The notes beneath the pieces are model-generated. The model did not search any database, had not been told where the DNA came from, and worked only from the letters and a program-made list of their open reading frames with translations. A stretch of 64,000 bases of DNA from Rugalucina vietnamica (Eukaryota; Mollusca; Bivalvia; Lucinida; Lucinidae), in NCBI GenBank assembly GCA_964017185.1, contig OZ024872.1:58955817-59019816 (forward strand). Direction: 5' to 3'. Below, piece after piece: positions 41,569-54,263 of the stretch. The position numbers and the translations under genes are program-made. The stretch's first letter is position 1. Each line of letters begins with the position of its first letter.

Positions 41569-42982
41569 CGGCTAAAACACAATCAGGGTGGACATTTGGG
41601 TTTCACTTTTGTCAAAAAATGAATTTTAAGTGGAGCATATTTAGATGGCATTTTTGTTATCTGAGACATCTTGTAGGTGCGAAAACGCTGATATTTTCAT
41701 TTTGTTTTCAGGCTTTCAAAAATTTCACCATACCTATGCCTTTAGGGCCTACCGGCCTAAATATTTGAAAATATAACATGCATTTTGGCTAATGCAATTT
41801 ATCTTGTATTGATAATTTTTACTTTTAGGGCACTTTTTGGTGTTAGATAACAGATTTTATCTGAAAAATCTGTCAAAATGTTTAAGATATGGACAAATAT
41901 GAAAATGTGTCGTGTCCGTAGCCCTATCCGTTTTAATACAGTTTTGCCACAAGTATTAAATTGTAATATTCATATCTACTGGTACATTTATGACTTTTAA
42001 TGGTGTTCTTGTTTGTTTAAAACCCAAACAAAATGAGACAAGCTTAAAATGATCATTTTAAGCAAACAAAAATGTGGGGCTACGGACATGACAGGGCTAC
42101 GGACAGCATAGTTACCGCGATATCTGATGAAACCATTCAGCTAGCCACAAAATGTTTCTCATAAAACGTTAAATGGCTGGAGTGGAGGTCATGTTTATAT
42201 AAAAAAAGTACAAGTAGGCAAAGATCAGGAAAAGGCGCAATCAGAAAAAGACTCCCACTCCAAAAACCAAAGTGGGAAAATCTGTCAAAATGTTTAAGAT
42301 ATGGACAAATATGAAAATGTGTCGTGTCCGTAGCCCTATCCGTTTTAATACAGTTTTGCCACAAGTATTAACACATTGTTAACATACTTTAATAGGGGCT
42401 TGAAATTAGGGGGTTACGGACATGACATTTTAAATGATGTTAAAAAATTGCACCTGGCAGATTCCACAATCACTTTATATTCAATCAGGGCTTTTCCATC
42501 AAAAGTATCTTAGGCTTAATATGGCATTTGTGGTTTTATATTTTGCAGAAGCCACTGATTTGGGGATATTAAAAAGCCAAAATTTATAACAAAGGGCTAG
42601 TTTTAAGAAAAGCTCTTGGGAATTTATGCAAAGGCATGTACCAATGTATTAATCACCTCAGATAATAGTTAGGGTATTCCTTTTGAATTTCTGACATTAA
42701 CTTATTGGCTAAAGATGAAATTATAATAGCTGGGGTCTTGTAAAATAATAAAAATTCTGAAGTGAAACTTTATAACACTCAAAAATGGCCAAATTGCAGC
42801 CCTTTGACTAGGCAGTAAACCTCTCCGCTACTAACAACCCACACATATTATATATCACTGCAAAGCTTGCGAAGTTTCTTATTAAGCTATGACAATAACA
42901 TCATTCTAGGAGTGCCCCAGGGCAAAATACTGGCTAATAACATGTATTTTGTGAAATGTCCACCCTGATTGTGTTTTAGTCG
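41569..42982. mobile_element. 1.4-kb TIR element, present only in block copy A
   Basis: Inverted ends CG(G/A)CTAAAACACAATC plus AGGGTGGACATTT (about 28 bp), flanked by TTTT on both sides. Copies 0 and B have the empty site GTCTGTTTTAGACTA, so the limits are exact. It contains a ~95-bp direct repeat (41865-41960 and 42277-42371; landmark GTGTCGTGTCCGTAGCCC). There is no long frame, so it is non-autonomous. Confidence 0.85.
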
Positions 42983-44175
42983 TTTTAGACTAGCCACTAG
43001 CTTCCATATCATTCTTTTTTTTATTTTTATTTTTTTTTTCATACAGTTTTAAATTTCACTGAATTTCATTTTTTGCCTTGCCTCTAACATAGAACTATTT
43101 CTAACTGGCTGAAGATGTCAAGACAAGAGATAGCACCAGCAGAATGCTAGAAAAGTGAAGAAAGCATACTTAAGGCAAGGATTAACAATAACATGTACAT
43201 CAAGGTATATGAGCTAGACTAGGTCTGTTTAGTGTGATGCCTTAACTGCTACATACGCGCTGTGTGATACGTACGTACTTAACTTGAAAGTCTCGATGCA
43301 CGCAATTCTAGAGATTTGCGAGAAATTAGTTTATTGAAGAATCTTAAACGACTGTGAAGTGTTACAAATTAGTTGCCTAAAGTATGATTTATTGTCTCCC
43401 AGACATAATGCTGAAAAATGATGTTCTGTCTAATAAAGTGTGAAACAATGATACTTAATTTCAGTTAATCACATTACTCAATAAGAAATCGTATTATAAA
43501 AAAGACTTTGACCAAAGAGTTTAAACTGACCTGGACAAAACGAGTTGTCCACAAGATAGTTGGTAAGGGGTTTGGAAATGGTGCCATACGACTTCATTAT
43601 ATTTCAGTTGTTTTCGCACATTCAGCCCTTCTCATAGTACGGTGCAAAACAAAGTCCGTCGATGCTCATTGCTCATAACCTGTCACACAATTCAGAACAA
43701 GCTTATTTCCATAACCGAAGATAGCCTTTATTAACTAGTTAGGCCAAGTCTCTCAGTTTGGTGGCGTGAGAAACATGTTTTATAGGAGGACGCGAGTCAA
43801 TTCCGAGGATCACTGGGATTTGACAAGAAATTGATTGGCTGTATTACGAACCCTCACTATCCAACTGATCACCTAAGAAGATATAAACCACTTGCCACGG
43901 CTCAGTACGTATAACTTTTCCTATATTCCTACCATTTTTGCTGGGTGTATATCTAAGAACATTTTCTATACAGCTGTTTAAAGCTAGTTCGTATACTAAA
44001 GTGAATTCCAAAATTAAACTCTTTAAGACAGTGGCTAAGATATCTTTTTCAGAAGTTTAGACAAATTAGTTTAAAAAAATGAGTCAGCGATGTTTTGATG
44101 GATATGAGTAATCAAGATTGCTAAGGCTTCACGACCGACCCTATTTTTCCAGTGACCCTAATAATAGATTTTAAT

Positions 44176-44178
<3 letters not shown>

Positions 44179-44210
<32 letters not shown>

Positions 44211-44212
44211 CT
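44179..44212. repeat. (CT)n microsatellite
   Basis: About 15 CT units with one CG interruption. Block B has a homopolymer-rich tract in the same neighbourhood (61315-61440). Confidence 0.9.
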
Positions 44213-44864
44213 ACCGACCCTAATTCACAAATCTCGCGACCATTTATTCTTGCTTTCAAAACTCTTCACCCCCTACACCAAAGAAAATAATGAAAAAACT
44301 GACCTACCGGCCTTCAAATTTTTGGCATGATACAGGAAACACACATATATTTTTTGCCTAAGTAAAGTCGAAGACAGCGACTGAGCCTGACTGCAAATTT
44401 TAGATTTTCTTTTCCAAGAGTCGTCAATGAAAAGGATTGATACCATTGTATAGTATTAATGCCATGGTAGTAAAATCGTAGATGTGGTGTATCTTCCTCG
44501 AAACAAAGTTAACTTTCCCATTCATTGCTTTCAGTCATGATAGTTCGCAGCAGAAGGAGCCGTCAGTTCCTTTTTAATATGGTCTTATTGTGTTTATGGT
44601 GTTATAGCATGTAATGATCTGTAATATTTATTAGTTGTGTCTCGGCGTCGATTTTGTTTTCCTAAAAAGGTTGATATTCGTAAATCTTCATTTCAGGTTA
44701 TGTTGCAAGGGGCAAGTTGTTGTACCTAACATATAAGATATTATTATATACCCAAGAAATTGTCCCGTTCTCTTTGCATTGCTGAAAAAATTGAATGTTT
44801 ATCCATATTCAATAGTTTAGAATGTTTTCCATGGAAACTTCTGTCATATTGCACGGGTCCAAGG

Positions 44865-45339
44865 AACGTTTAAGAAATAGATCAGCTCTAGCAGTGAATT
44901 GTTGAGTGATAATTCACTGTTTGGAGGTCAGTTGTAAAGAAGATCGCGAGTGATTTATCTTCTTACAACTGACCGACAAACAGTGAATTATTACTCAACA
45001 ATTCACGCACTTGAGCTGATCTATTTCGATTCTAACACACAATAAAGATCAATAAACGGAATAAATGTTGCTGAAAATGTTGCCGTCGATATCGTTCAGC
45101 TTTCCGCCAATGCATTGCAGATATCCCGCCAAATATTTGACTGAAATGCTGGTATTTACACACACTTATTACGTTTGTTGTGCGCTAAAACGACGTTTCA
45201 TCGTCTAACGCTGCTTTGTGGGATAGATGACGTCACAAATGCCGCAAAGTAACGTCACGCTTATTCGTCCAGTGAAATTGTAGCACAATAAAACACGTTT
45301 TTTACAATTGGCTATATAGGCGAGGTGTGTTAGAATCTA
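44865..45339. mobile_element. Foldback element family 3, copy A
   Basis: It runs from TTTAAGAAATAGATC to GGTGTGTTAGAATC. An inner inverted pair is built on CAGTGAATTGTTGAG and AATTATTACTCAACAATTCA. It is flanked by a 21-bp direct repeat beginning TCATATTGCACGGGTCC at 44844 and 45340. It is in opposite orientation and at a different site from the copies in blocks 0 and B. Confidence 0.75.
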
Positions 45340-45837
45340 TCATATTGCACGGGTCCAAGGCAGGGAGTTCCCGGCGGGACTACTTTCGCAAGATGGTCGC
45401 CATTGAAAAAATATCTGGCAGCCATTTTGCTTTATACTTTAACTGAACAAATGGCAAAACTAGAAAACTTACAGAATGCGTCGCACAATAAATACACAAA
45501 ACTTCATCTAAAAACAAATACCTGTTATTTTGAACAATGAATACAGCTTTGGCTCTCCAATTTTCGAAGATTTTCATGAAATTTTCGACCGCAACGTTGT
45601 CCAAATGTCACGTCGACGTCATAAATTTTGATGCAACGTCATGTTTCTCGCGTTAACGTTGGTTAACATTTCCCGCGAAAGGCGGAGTTTTGCGTGTGTA
45701 GTAATATGGTGATCAGTCGCTAGAAACGATACTTTTTACATAAATTGTGGCCAAATTAAAGATCGAACAGGCCTGGAGATGCCAGGTATAAGCATTTGAA
45801 ATCCATCCATTGCTTATTAAAGGGTATATAATAAAAA

Positions 45838-45944
45838 GGTTATTGAAATGAATATCGTAAAATATTCGGAACTCGTTCATATGGCGGAGACGTCCTCGCC
45901 ATATGAACTCGTTCCGAATATTTTACGATATTCATTCAATAACC
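45838..45944. repeat. Near-perfect palindrome, 48-bp arms
   Basis: The left arm starts GGTTATTGAAATGAATATCG, the right arm ends CGATATTCATTCAATAACC; they differ by one or two inserted bases and a ~10-nt loop (GAGACGTCCT). It lies at the right edge of a segment (about 44745-45955) that has no counterpart in blocks 0 or B. Confidence 0.85.
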
Positions 45945-46069
45945 TATAAGTATAACTGTTAATATTAGAACTGTCCTGACAATGGTGTTGATCCTGAGAA
46001 CAGCAGTGACCGGCCACTGTCTGTGTAATGGATTTCTTTGTGCTCCGTGTATACCATTCTAAAGGCAAG

Positions 46070-48350
46070 ATTTCACGGACTATTTTCTTTCACAAAGTAG
46101 GTTTGTCGCAGAAAAATATGCTCGTGTAAATTCAATTCTGTGGCGAAGTTTCATTGTCAAATATCTGTGACAAAGGTGAGCGTGCTGCGTAATATAAGTA
46201 ATCTTTGCTGTGTGTGAACGCAAACTCATTGCCAAAGTTTCTGTGTCAACTAATCTTCGTCAAAGAAAAATTGTCCGTGGAAACTTGGCCTATCGCCATT
46301 CGTTACACAGAACTGAAACAAAGCTTGAAAACAATCCCACGTGGGATTGAAACCCATATAAGAAATGTAACGCTTTGTACTTAGCATTAATATTTTAGTT
46401 GTGCTATTGTTTTCCAAATAATCCGACAAATAAATGTGTTATTATCATCACTTTAATTAAAAGGATAATTAGTCTAAAACATGATGAACATTATCATTCA
46501 CCCAGAACAATCTCAGACGATTGCTTCAGCAAAACACACTTGATACGCTATTCCTGGTTTAAAGGGTTAGTGATTTGAGCTAGGGTCAAGCCTGTTTTTT
46601 GCATTTGCTGGCTTTCTTTTATTGAACCTCCTACAGTAATCGCTTTTGCTAAATTTGGATATTACATGTACCTGTCTTTTTATCACCTTTTTGGTTTAAA
46701 ATTGCAATATAACAGTAATTTTTACTGACTCCATGTTGCCAGGTTCATAGGGTCACTGACGAGGCTTTAGTAGCCAAAACAGAGTTGTGCTTGTTTTACT
46801 GGTTTGCTCTATTTTGCTGGTGTTGTGCCGTGTGTCGGCCTTAAAATGTCTCCCCGTACATCATCCCTATTGCAGATTATACTTTTTCTTTTGGTCCTTT
46901 GAGATCAATGATGATATTCTGAGAAATCACAAATTTATGCTTAGTTACGATGCATTCATCTGAACAATTTTAATCTTTTGTCTCTATTTAGATTTTCCTG
47001 TCTATGTACTGACATCCCAGTTACAATTCGTAAAATTAAAGTAATTGACCCTGGCTCCATGTTGCCAGTGACCATCTATTGGGAAAACAGCTGCCCGTTC
47101 GGCTTAAAATATATTTTCTTAGTACAAGTACCTGATTGATATTTTAGTTTTTCCCACCTCGGTTTTTGAATTGAGAATTTCTTTCTGATTGTGCCATTTC
47201 CTGATCATTCAAATGACGAGGCTAGAGTAACCGAAACCGCGGTGTGGTCCATCCTCTTTCTCATTAATGTTTTTCTTGCTGTTAAAGGAACCCTGTTTTA
47301 CTTTTTATTTGGTATTACTGCAGCTGGTGTTATGCCGTGTGTCGACCCTAAAAGATCTCCCCATACATCATCTAAGGGACATCTGGTTCATCTAAGTGAC
47401 CATTTCATAAGTTTAGACAAATTAAATTTTTAAGACTGAGTTGGCAATGTTTTGAAATGTTTTCATAAGTTCAGACAAATAAGATTTTTAAGACTGAGTT
47501 GGCAATGTTTTGAAAATTTAGGAACATGATCCTTGTAAAGTAGTCTCATTTCAATAATGAAAATTATAAACTTAGTCCGTAAACCAAACCCAGTCAGGAA
47601 AATTGGATATATATACACCACTGCAAATACTTATACTCGAACTTTCAGGATTGGGCATAAAACTGTTTGGTTTGAGGAACTTTTAATGTCAAAACCCGTA
47701 ACTGTTTTTCAATATCGTGATTTACTTTGAGCTGTTAAAAAAAGTACAAGTAGGCAAAGATCAGGAAAAGGCGCAATCAGAAAAAGACTCCCACTCCAAA
47801 AACCAAGGTGGGAAAAAACCAAACTAACAATCAGGTACTTATACCATGAAAACATTTAGTAAGCCGAATGAGCAGCTATTTTCCCAATAGGTGGTCACTC
47901 AGTTACCTTAACCTAACTAAAAATATGCAAACATACATAAGGCGCCAACAGCACAAAAATATTTTAAACACCAAGACATAAAACAAAAAGAACCACCACA
48001 GAAGTATCGACTTGGAACGATCAGTAACACAAAGTTACTGGCGGGTTTAAATCGATTCTACACGGCCGTAACCTCACCCTCAGCTTCTGCAGTGGTTCAT
48101 AACATTTAGTTAGTTCTTCGGTCCTCGTGGTGAATCTCTAACTAGTAAATGAATCATCAAGAACAAACAAATAAATCATGATAAACATCCTGATGAATCA
48201 AAAACCAGGACTCACAAATTCAGTAAGCTGCCCGACCTTTATTTAAATTGTTCCTTTTTACTCTTTCCAAATGTTCGTACTGTTTCCCTGAATCAAATGC
48301 AGTCATATGATGTCTGTCGGATTACAGTTTTGTACATCGTGATTTTGGGG
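46070..48350. other. End of block X copy A and spacer to receptor B
   Basis: Up to about 47100 this matches 62030-62570 and 21240-22030. About 47140-47600 matches 32440-32840, and 48240 onward matches 33960 onward. A 75-bp segment at 47737 (AAGTACAAGTAGGCAAAGAT) also occurs inside the element at 41569. No gene is seen. Confidence 0.5.
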
Positions 48351-48351
48351 G

Positions 48352-48400
48352 CTAACTTGTCAAAACTTCATATGTGGGCTTCACCAAAGATTCCACATAC
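48352..48400 (-). CDS. cGAS-like receptor B, last coding exon
   Basis: Acceptor ...CATATTTCAG on the - strand; the product RYVESLVKPTYEVLTS ends in TAG (48354-48352). It joins in phase to the main exon donor at 49119. Same layout as 34091-34145. Confidence 0.75.
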
Positions 48401-49119
48401 CTGAAATATGAATGTTAGAACGAATATAAAATTTGTTATGTCAAGCAAGATAAAAAATTGCGGTGTTTGTCGTGTATACAAAGGAATTGCTGGTTTTTTT
48501 ATTCTAAAATTGGAACAGATCAGTGGAGAATTACAAATAAGATATAAAAATTAAAACTGAGATCCTTTAAGAGAAGTGAACATATAGAGAAAGGGGATGA
48601 GCCATACCGCGGTTTCGACTATTAAAGTCTCGTCAGTGACCCTTTAGATTTGGCAAAGTGGAGCCAAAATTACTGAAATTTTGCAACTTTCAAGGGGTAG
48701 TCGATACAAACAGTCTCTGCATGGTAAATATTCGAAGTATTAGGCCGGTAACGTCATTGATATTGAAAGTCTTGTCAAGGTTGGCAATCTAATAATATAT
48801 GGAAGGCCGGAGCGATATTCTTTTAAATTTCTATTTGCTAAATGTTAATTGCTACAATTTGCAATGCGCCTATGACAATAAGCATTTGACAAATTATTGA
48901 CATTTGGTAATTAGATAAAGGCATTTAGCATTCAACAAGTAACAATTACCATGTCGCACCGGCCTTCCATATATACATTCAAATGTAACGAGTCAAGTTA
49001 ATTCCCTGTGAAAATTGTCAAAGATTGTGCAAGAGTTATCTATGGGCTTATGATATAGTGCAGTTTTGTCAATCCCTAAGCCATCAGTAAAATTGTATAC
49101 AATAAATGTATATATTTAC

Positions 49120-50561
49120 CTTAATACGCAGTCCTTTGGAGTCAAAACAAAGGTACTCCAGGTTACAGTTTCTGACAAAGAACATATCTTGTTCAGAAGT
49201 CCTTCGCATTTGAACATATTGTTATCAAGAAGGAAATCGGATTCTCTCAATATGTTGAGGTTAGACTTATATGATAGCAATTCTTTCTTATTGTAGGCAT
49301 GCAAGAGTTCCCGGAAACTTCTCATCACACATTCTATACAATCAAGATTTGTATCTGAACATGTTAAATGGTGTTGTAGAACTGCAGTCTTTATATGGTA
49401 GCTGTCAATAGACACTGGACACAAAACCGCTGAAAGATATTTCATCACCTGGTAGCAACGCTTGTGTTTGTCGGATATTCCTGTTTTGAAAGCGTCTAGT
49501 TCAGCCAAACACCACGATTTTCTCCACTTGAAGCTGTCTTCATGCACAAGTACATCCTCACTATTCTTCTTCTTCTTCTTCTTCTTCTTCTTCTTCTCCT
49601 CCTCATCATCATCATCGTCGTCGTAGCCGTCGTGAATTACATTACAGCTTTTAGGAACAACGAAGTAGTCGTGTTCACCGCCAGTACCCGATGAAGTGGG
49701 CTTCCGGTATTCTAACGCAGGTATACAGTCAACATATATTGGCAATGAATGGAGTGGTTGAGGCTGTTGTAACAACAGCTTGTCAGGCGCTGTCAGACTC
49801 TTTGCTTTGCTCTTCCATATGAATCCCAATGAACAATTGTTTGGACCAGTTGAGCGAGGGACAATCTTTATCCCGGTGTTGATGCTCAGTGTACCAGTGG
49901 GCGTTTCTACTGAACACATATCGCAGGTACTCCTGTTTTCTTTAGACGACGATCGCTCGCGAAGTGAAATATTGAACTCTTCCACGGTATTTCCTATGAA
50001 AACTATTTCACATTTTAGAATGAGACAGTCACAATCTGAAGTTAAACAATAGTTTATTTCGTTCAGAAAAAGGTTGCCCATTACACGCTTTTGCTTGACG
50101 GTCTCTGAACTGAAACCGTCCTCTCTGTCATAATATTGACGCATGCGCTGTAATTCTACAGGTGGGCTTACTATCTCAATGCAACCCTCACATTTACTTT
50201 GTACAGCTTCAGTTTCACATTGTTTAATAGATTGTTTCAAGACGGCAAGAAAATCAAACTCAAGATAAGTTTCTTCATCTAAACTAGTCTTCCTCCACAT
50301 TGACGTTTGTTCCGCCATACTGCCACTTGGCACAATGCGAGTAATAGAAAATATGCCTCGGTCGTTGACTCTGGTCTTTATTCTCTCTAACATTGTTGCC
50401 ACAGCACCTTTGATGTCCCGTATCTCCTGACTAGTGTAGTCGATGGCAGCGTTTGACAGAATGTGTTGGACAAATTCTTTAAACTTTTCTTGCTGTTTGG
50501 GGTTGAGTGGTGGGAAGTCACTTCGTTGGTTTTGATAAGTTCCCTCTACTTCTGTGGCCAT
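49120..50561 (-). CDS. cGAS-like receptor B (Mab-21/cGLR nucleotidyltransferase), main exon
   Basis: Tandem paralogue of receptor A, about 14.4 kb away, with roughly 25-30 amino-acid differences by eye. GS at 80-81, E101/D103 and D278 are all present, so the active site looks intact. The C-terminal lobe is complete. Differences from A include loss of two residues near the N-terminus, an extra Arg after SMW, and a longer Lys run after the Asp/Glu tract (DDDDDDEEE followed by ten Lys) caused by extra GAA/AAG-type codons. Changes cluster in the last 80 residues, while the catalytic core is nearly identical. The start follows the same acceptor (intron 50567-51294). The frame reads through a donor AAG|GTAAAT; with the exon at 48352 the protein is 496 residues. 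Whether B differs from A in ligand or product cannot be told from sequence. Confidence 0.88.
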
Positions 50562-50566
50562 TCCTC

Positions 50567-51294
50567 CTGTAATATAAGGGTGCTGTATAAAGGGCTAGTT
50601 GATACATACGATATGTTGATGCACTTGGAATGAAGATACAACGATGCTATTAAAATCAATGGTGCGAATTATTATTTGCAGAAGATTTTGTTAATCTCTA
50701 ATTTGTCTGAAAACTTTGTGGAATTTGAACTACAAATGAGAATTTAATGTGAACAGTTCACTATCAACATACAAAAGTAACTTATAAGCTTTACGGGACT
50801 TGAAAATCAATTTAGGTCACATTTTTTTCTGTCTCTTCCTATTTCATAGACGAAAACGGGTACGATAACCATTCAAGTTAACCACGTGATCAACTTAACC
50901 ACATGACCAAGAGTTTACAGATAAACTAGCCCTGGTCTCTGCAATTCATGGAATGCGAACGTATACGAATATATCTTATGCAAATCGAAAAAAATCTATC
51001 TCTCGACTGAGCTAACGCGGATATCCCACAAACAATGATGGGGCGTATGATTAGTATCCGGGTTTTATACATTGTAATTTGCTTTTAATCGACATATTTT
51101 TTTTTATTTTACATACCTGTATTTATTTCCCTTTTCGTGTTGTTTTTCACATAGGTCGATCAATCCTGATCCACTTTATATTATAGACATTATAAGGCGA
51201 TGTCGAGATCGCAATTACTGCATTTTAAAACAAATCTACATAATATATCATGTTATTATCATTACAAACGATACTTCTTCGAAGAAAAACTTAC
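50567..51294 (-). other. 5' intron of cGAS-like receptor B
   Basis: The donor (AACACA|GTAAGTTTTTC on the - strand) and the acceptor (TATATTACAG) match those of receptor A. The intron sequence is almost the same as 36155-36871. Confidence 0.55.
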
Positions 51295-51985
51295 TGTGTT
51301 TGATAAAAGAAAATGGACGAACTTTCGATTTACTACAATTTGTGGTTTACTCATTTGATATAATTAGAAACATGGAAAATCCATTGCCGTGACCAGGGTT
51401 ACCGGAAGTTTATAGGTGACAAATCTCTCACGTTGAATTGTTTTTCTCTAATTTTGAAAAGCTGTGGTTAAGTATGCAGTCGCATATAAATTTACCATGG
51501 TTCCACTGGCCAAAGGCAACATGTTATCGGTCACAATAGTGCGGGGTACCGTTGTGTTATAGTATTTTACCGTGGGCATGTAACAAAAGCTTTTTAAACA
51601 AGTTTAAATGATATACGTGTAGTAAATGATATACGTGTATACATGTAAGAATGGACCTTTATGAGTCATTGCTTAACGAAATGTAACAAAAGCTAATTCT
51701 CCAACAGCAGTTGTTTGCCTTTTGGTGTGTCATTCCAGCAATCATGTTGTATCTGATAAATATTTTGCGTCCCAGTAATTTGTTTTTGTTGAATTCTGGG
51801 TAACGCTTGAATTCATTGTTTGACGTAAATAACTAGCGTTGACGTTTCGGTTTTGGTATTGAAGTTAGGCAGTCTGACTGTACCTTTCAGTTCAATAATA
51901 TTTTTGCCGATATGTCCTGTATTCTGAGAGTAAGAGAGGCGTTTTAAAACATGGGCGGATCCAGAGGGGGGACAGGGGGTCCGGA

Positions 51986-52002
51986 CACCCCCCCCCCCCC
52001 CC
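51986..52002. repeat. Poly(C) tract
   Basis: About 16 C; the matching place in block A has only a run of six (37550). Confidence 0.85.
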
Positions 52003-53960
52003 ACTGGAATTGCCAGATTATTAATTTTTGCCATGTTGAAAATTTCCGTCAGACCCCTTCTGGGAATTTGGACCACCCCCCAGCCCCTGAGAAAATTTTC
52101 TGGATCCGCGTATGCTAAAAGTCCTTTAGTATATAACCACCCAAGTAAACCAAAAGGGGATCATATGTATGGATGGTTTGACTTGGGAATTTGGACCCCC
52201 CCCCACACCCCCTGAGAAAATTTTCTGGATCCGCGTATGCTAAAAGTCCTTTAGTATATAACCACCCAAGTAAACCAAAAGGGGATCATATGTATGGATG
52301 GTTTGACTTGAACCTCTTCTTGGGCAGGCTCAGACATCAGAGGTTTACCAGTAATCAGAAAGTAGTTTATAAATCTTTGCCTGGAGGCACAAGCAGTCCA
52401 TATATTTTTCCGGGCCACAATGACAGGGACCCATATGCCATCGTAAAAGAAATAAAAAGTGTCCGACAACTTGGTTCTTTTGAGAAAACTTTATCGTAGA
52501 CGGAATCGATACAGTGTTTTATACATGCCGATTAAGTTTCCATTAATTAAAGGGTCTCCTCGCATCCTCAGTAGGAAGAAATTGTGTATGCATTTTTCAC
52601 TGTCATGCAGCTTGCTGTGGTGAGACTGTAATTCGTCTGATACTTTGATACGTATTAAAGAGATTGATGGCATAATGCCTAATAGAAGTTTGAGTGTGGC
52701 ACTTGAATCTAATTTATACTTGTCGACAGTTCGTATTACTTTGTAATGAGAGAAATCGTCCCAGAGAGGATGATGAAAACAGGCTTAACAAGTGGCAAAA
52801 TTAGTTGTGGAAAGCCTGATTAATTGTTCCCGACTGAACACGAAGTCTTGTGTCAAACAGTCGATTCGTTTAAAGACAAACAAGTCAGTTTCGTACAGTG
52901 ACGTAGATAATTATTTTTCACAATGCGTACTGTACGTATCAAAATAAATGTACAGTGCGTACCGACAATACAACTGTGTACACGTTTTCTGAGGATTATT
53001 ATTCTAACCTCTCATTTAGAATCAAACTTATAGATATGTGTACACGTATGGGTAAGACCATTTAATCAAGTATGAAAATTCAAGTAAACTGGTTGATAAT
53101 CCTGTAATTACATGTCATTCTATCATTTAGGCATGTTAAACCATATTTTTGTGTCCTGCATAGATAATAAGAGAGAAAAAATGAGGAAAAACTTATAAAC
53201 TGGGATGGCTGTAGAACATAAAATACATCAAGTTATAAATTGAAAAAATGTCCAGAAATCGATGCAAAGTGCCTCTTCAATAAACCAGAGTGACACACTA
53301 CCGTTAAACTTCATGAATAAACCTTTGGTAAACAATTTGTCAGGCCAAGGTACTAGTACTGAACGGAGAGCACTTATATGGTATAACTACTGAAGATACA
53401 TAATATATCGCATGATATGTATATGGAACGATCAAAAGCTGCATTAATATTGTAAGTACTTTTCGATTGTTGACAGAGCAACCACACAAAATTAGTTGAA
53501 ATATTATCATTTTGTGACAATTTTAAAGGTATTTCTAAGTACGCATAAAACCGAAAACTGATTGCGTACCGCTGATTTTTACTGCGTACGTGGTACGTAC
53601 AGGTCTGAAATTGTTATGCGTGCAGAGCGAAAAATCTTGCGCACATACGCAGAACGCATCATTATCTACTTCGATGGCGTACATGGCAAAAATGAGAAAG
53701 TCCATTCCATTGTGAAAAGTGTTGCACATACTGTCTACCATGTCACTTTTGTGTGTGTCTGTGGGGGGGGGGGGGTGTAAATTCTGATACTTTTAATGCA
53801 ATGATCCGATTTTCTGGCAAACCATGATCAATACATCTGATAGGGCCGTGATAATTTTAAAACTATTTTCTTCTATTAAATGGGAACACACTTGGGGTAG
53901 TTTTTGTCTTACTTGCACCCCTGGGCTAACAGTGTCAATAATATGTTCGTGATTGTCTTC

Positions 53961-53995
53961 GATAAATTAACATTTACTGTTTGCTTAGCTCAGTT
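53961..53995 (+). promoter_or_regulatory. Core promoter of gene X copy B
   Basis: GATAAAT (one change from TATAAAT) at 53961 and TCAGTT at 53990, with the same 31-bp spacing. The weakened TATA box fits a decaying copy. Confidence 0.5.
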
Positions 53996-54096
53996 CTCAC
54001 CGAAAGTGGCATACGAAAATTAAACCAAGGCACAATGATTCTTAAAGGAGACATTTCCAACACGGTCCTTTATTGAAATGCTGAGAAAGTAATTAA

Positions 54097-54143
54097 ATGT
54101 CTGACACGGTTCTTCATGACTATGAAATATTGCAAAACGACAG
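54097..54143 (+). pseudogene. Gene X copy B, first exon; second exon decayed
   Basis: ATG then MSDTVLHDYEILQND and donor AG|GTAAGCG. A remnant of exon 2 is recognisable at about 56400-56500 (CTCAAACAACAAAATCC compared with CTCAAACAACAAACCC in copy 0), but the acceptor is lost and the frame is stopped. Confidence 0.5.
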
Positions 54144-54263
54144 GTAAGCGTATATATTTAAACCCCTTTTCGTGCATACAGGACAGAGACCTGCAAATAT
54201 AACGTAGCAAGCGATTGGTCCAAACTTGGATTAATATTTTTCGATGGATTAGAATCTCCAATA

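Larger units (their letters stand above)
37680..47100. repeat. Segmental duplication block X, copy A
   Basis: Colinear with copies 0 and B. It carries two insertions the others lack, 41569-42982 and about 44745-45955. Most of gene X intron 1 and all of exon 2 are deleted: sequence joins from about 39560 to the part matching 17600. Confidence 0.8.

Noticed and set aside
45380-45604. 74-codon frame on the - strand
   Set aside because: Lies in an inserted repeat-rich segment, has no homologous frame in other blocks and no splice or promoter signals.
49780-50052. 90-codon + strand frames opposite the receptors (also 35365-35637)
   Set aside because: Antisense shadow of the receptor exon; it is preserved only because the sense strand is.
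52191-52499. 102-codon frame in block B (IFPGHNDRDPYAIVKEI)
   Set aside because: The matching sequences in blocks A and 0 carry stops and frame changes, and it begins in a tandemly duplicated C-rich repeat. It is probably repeat-derived.
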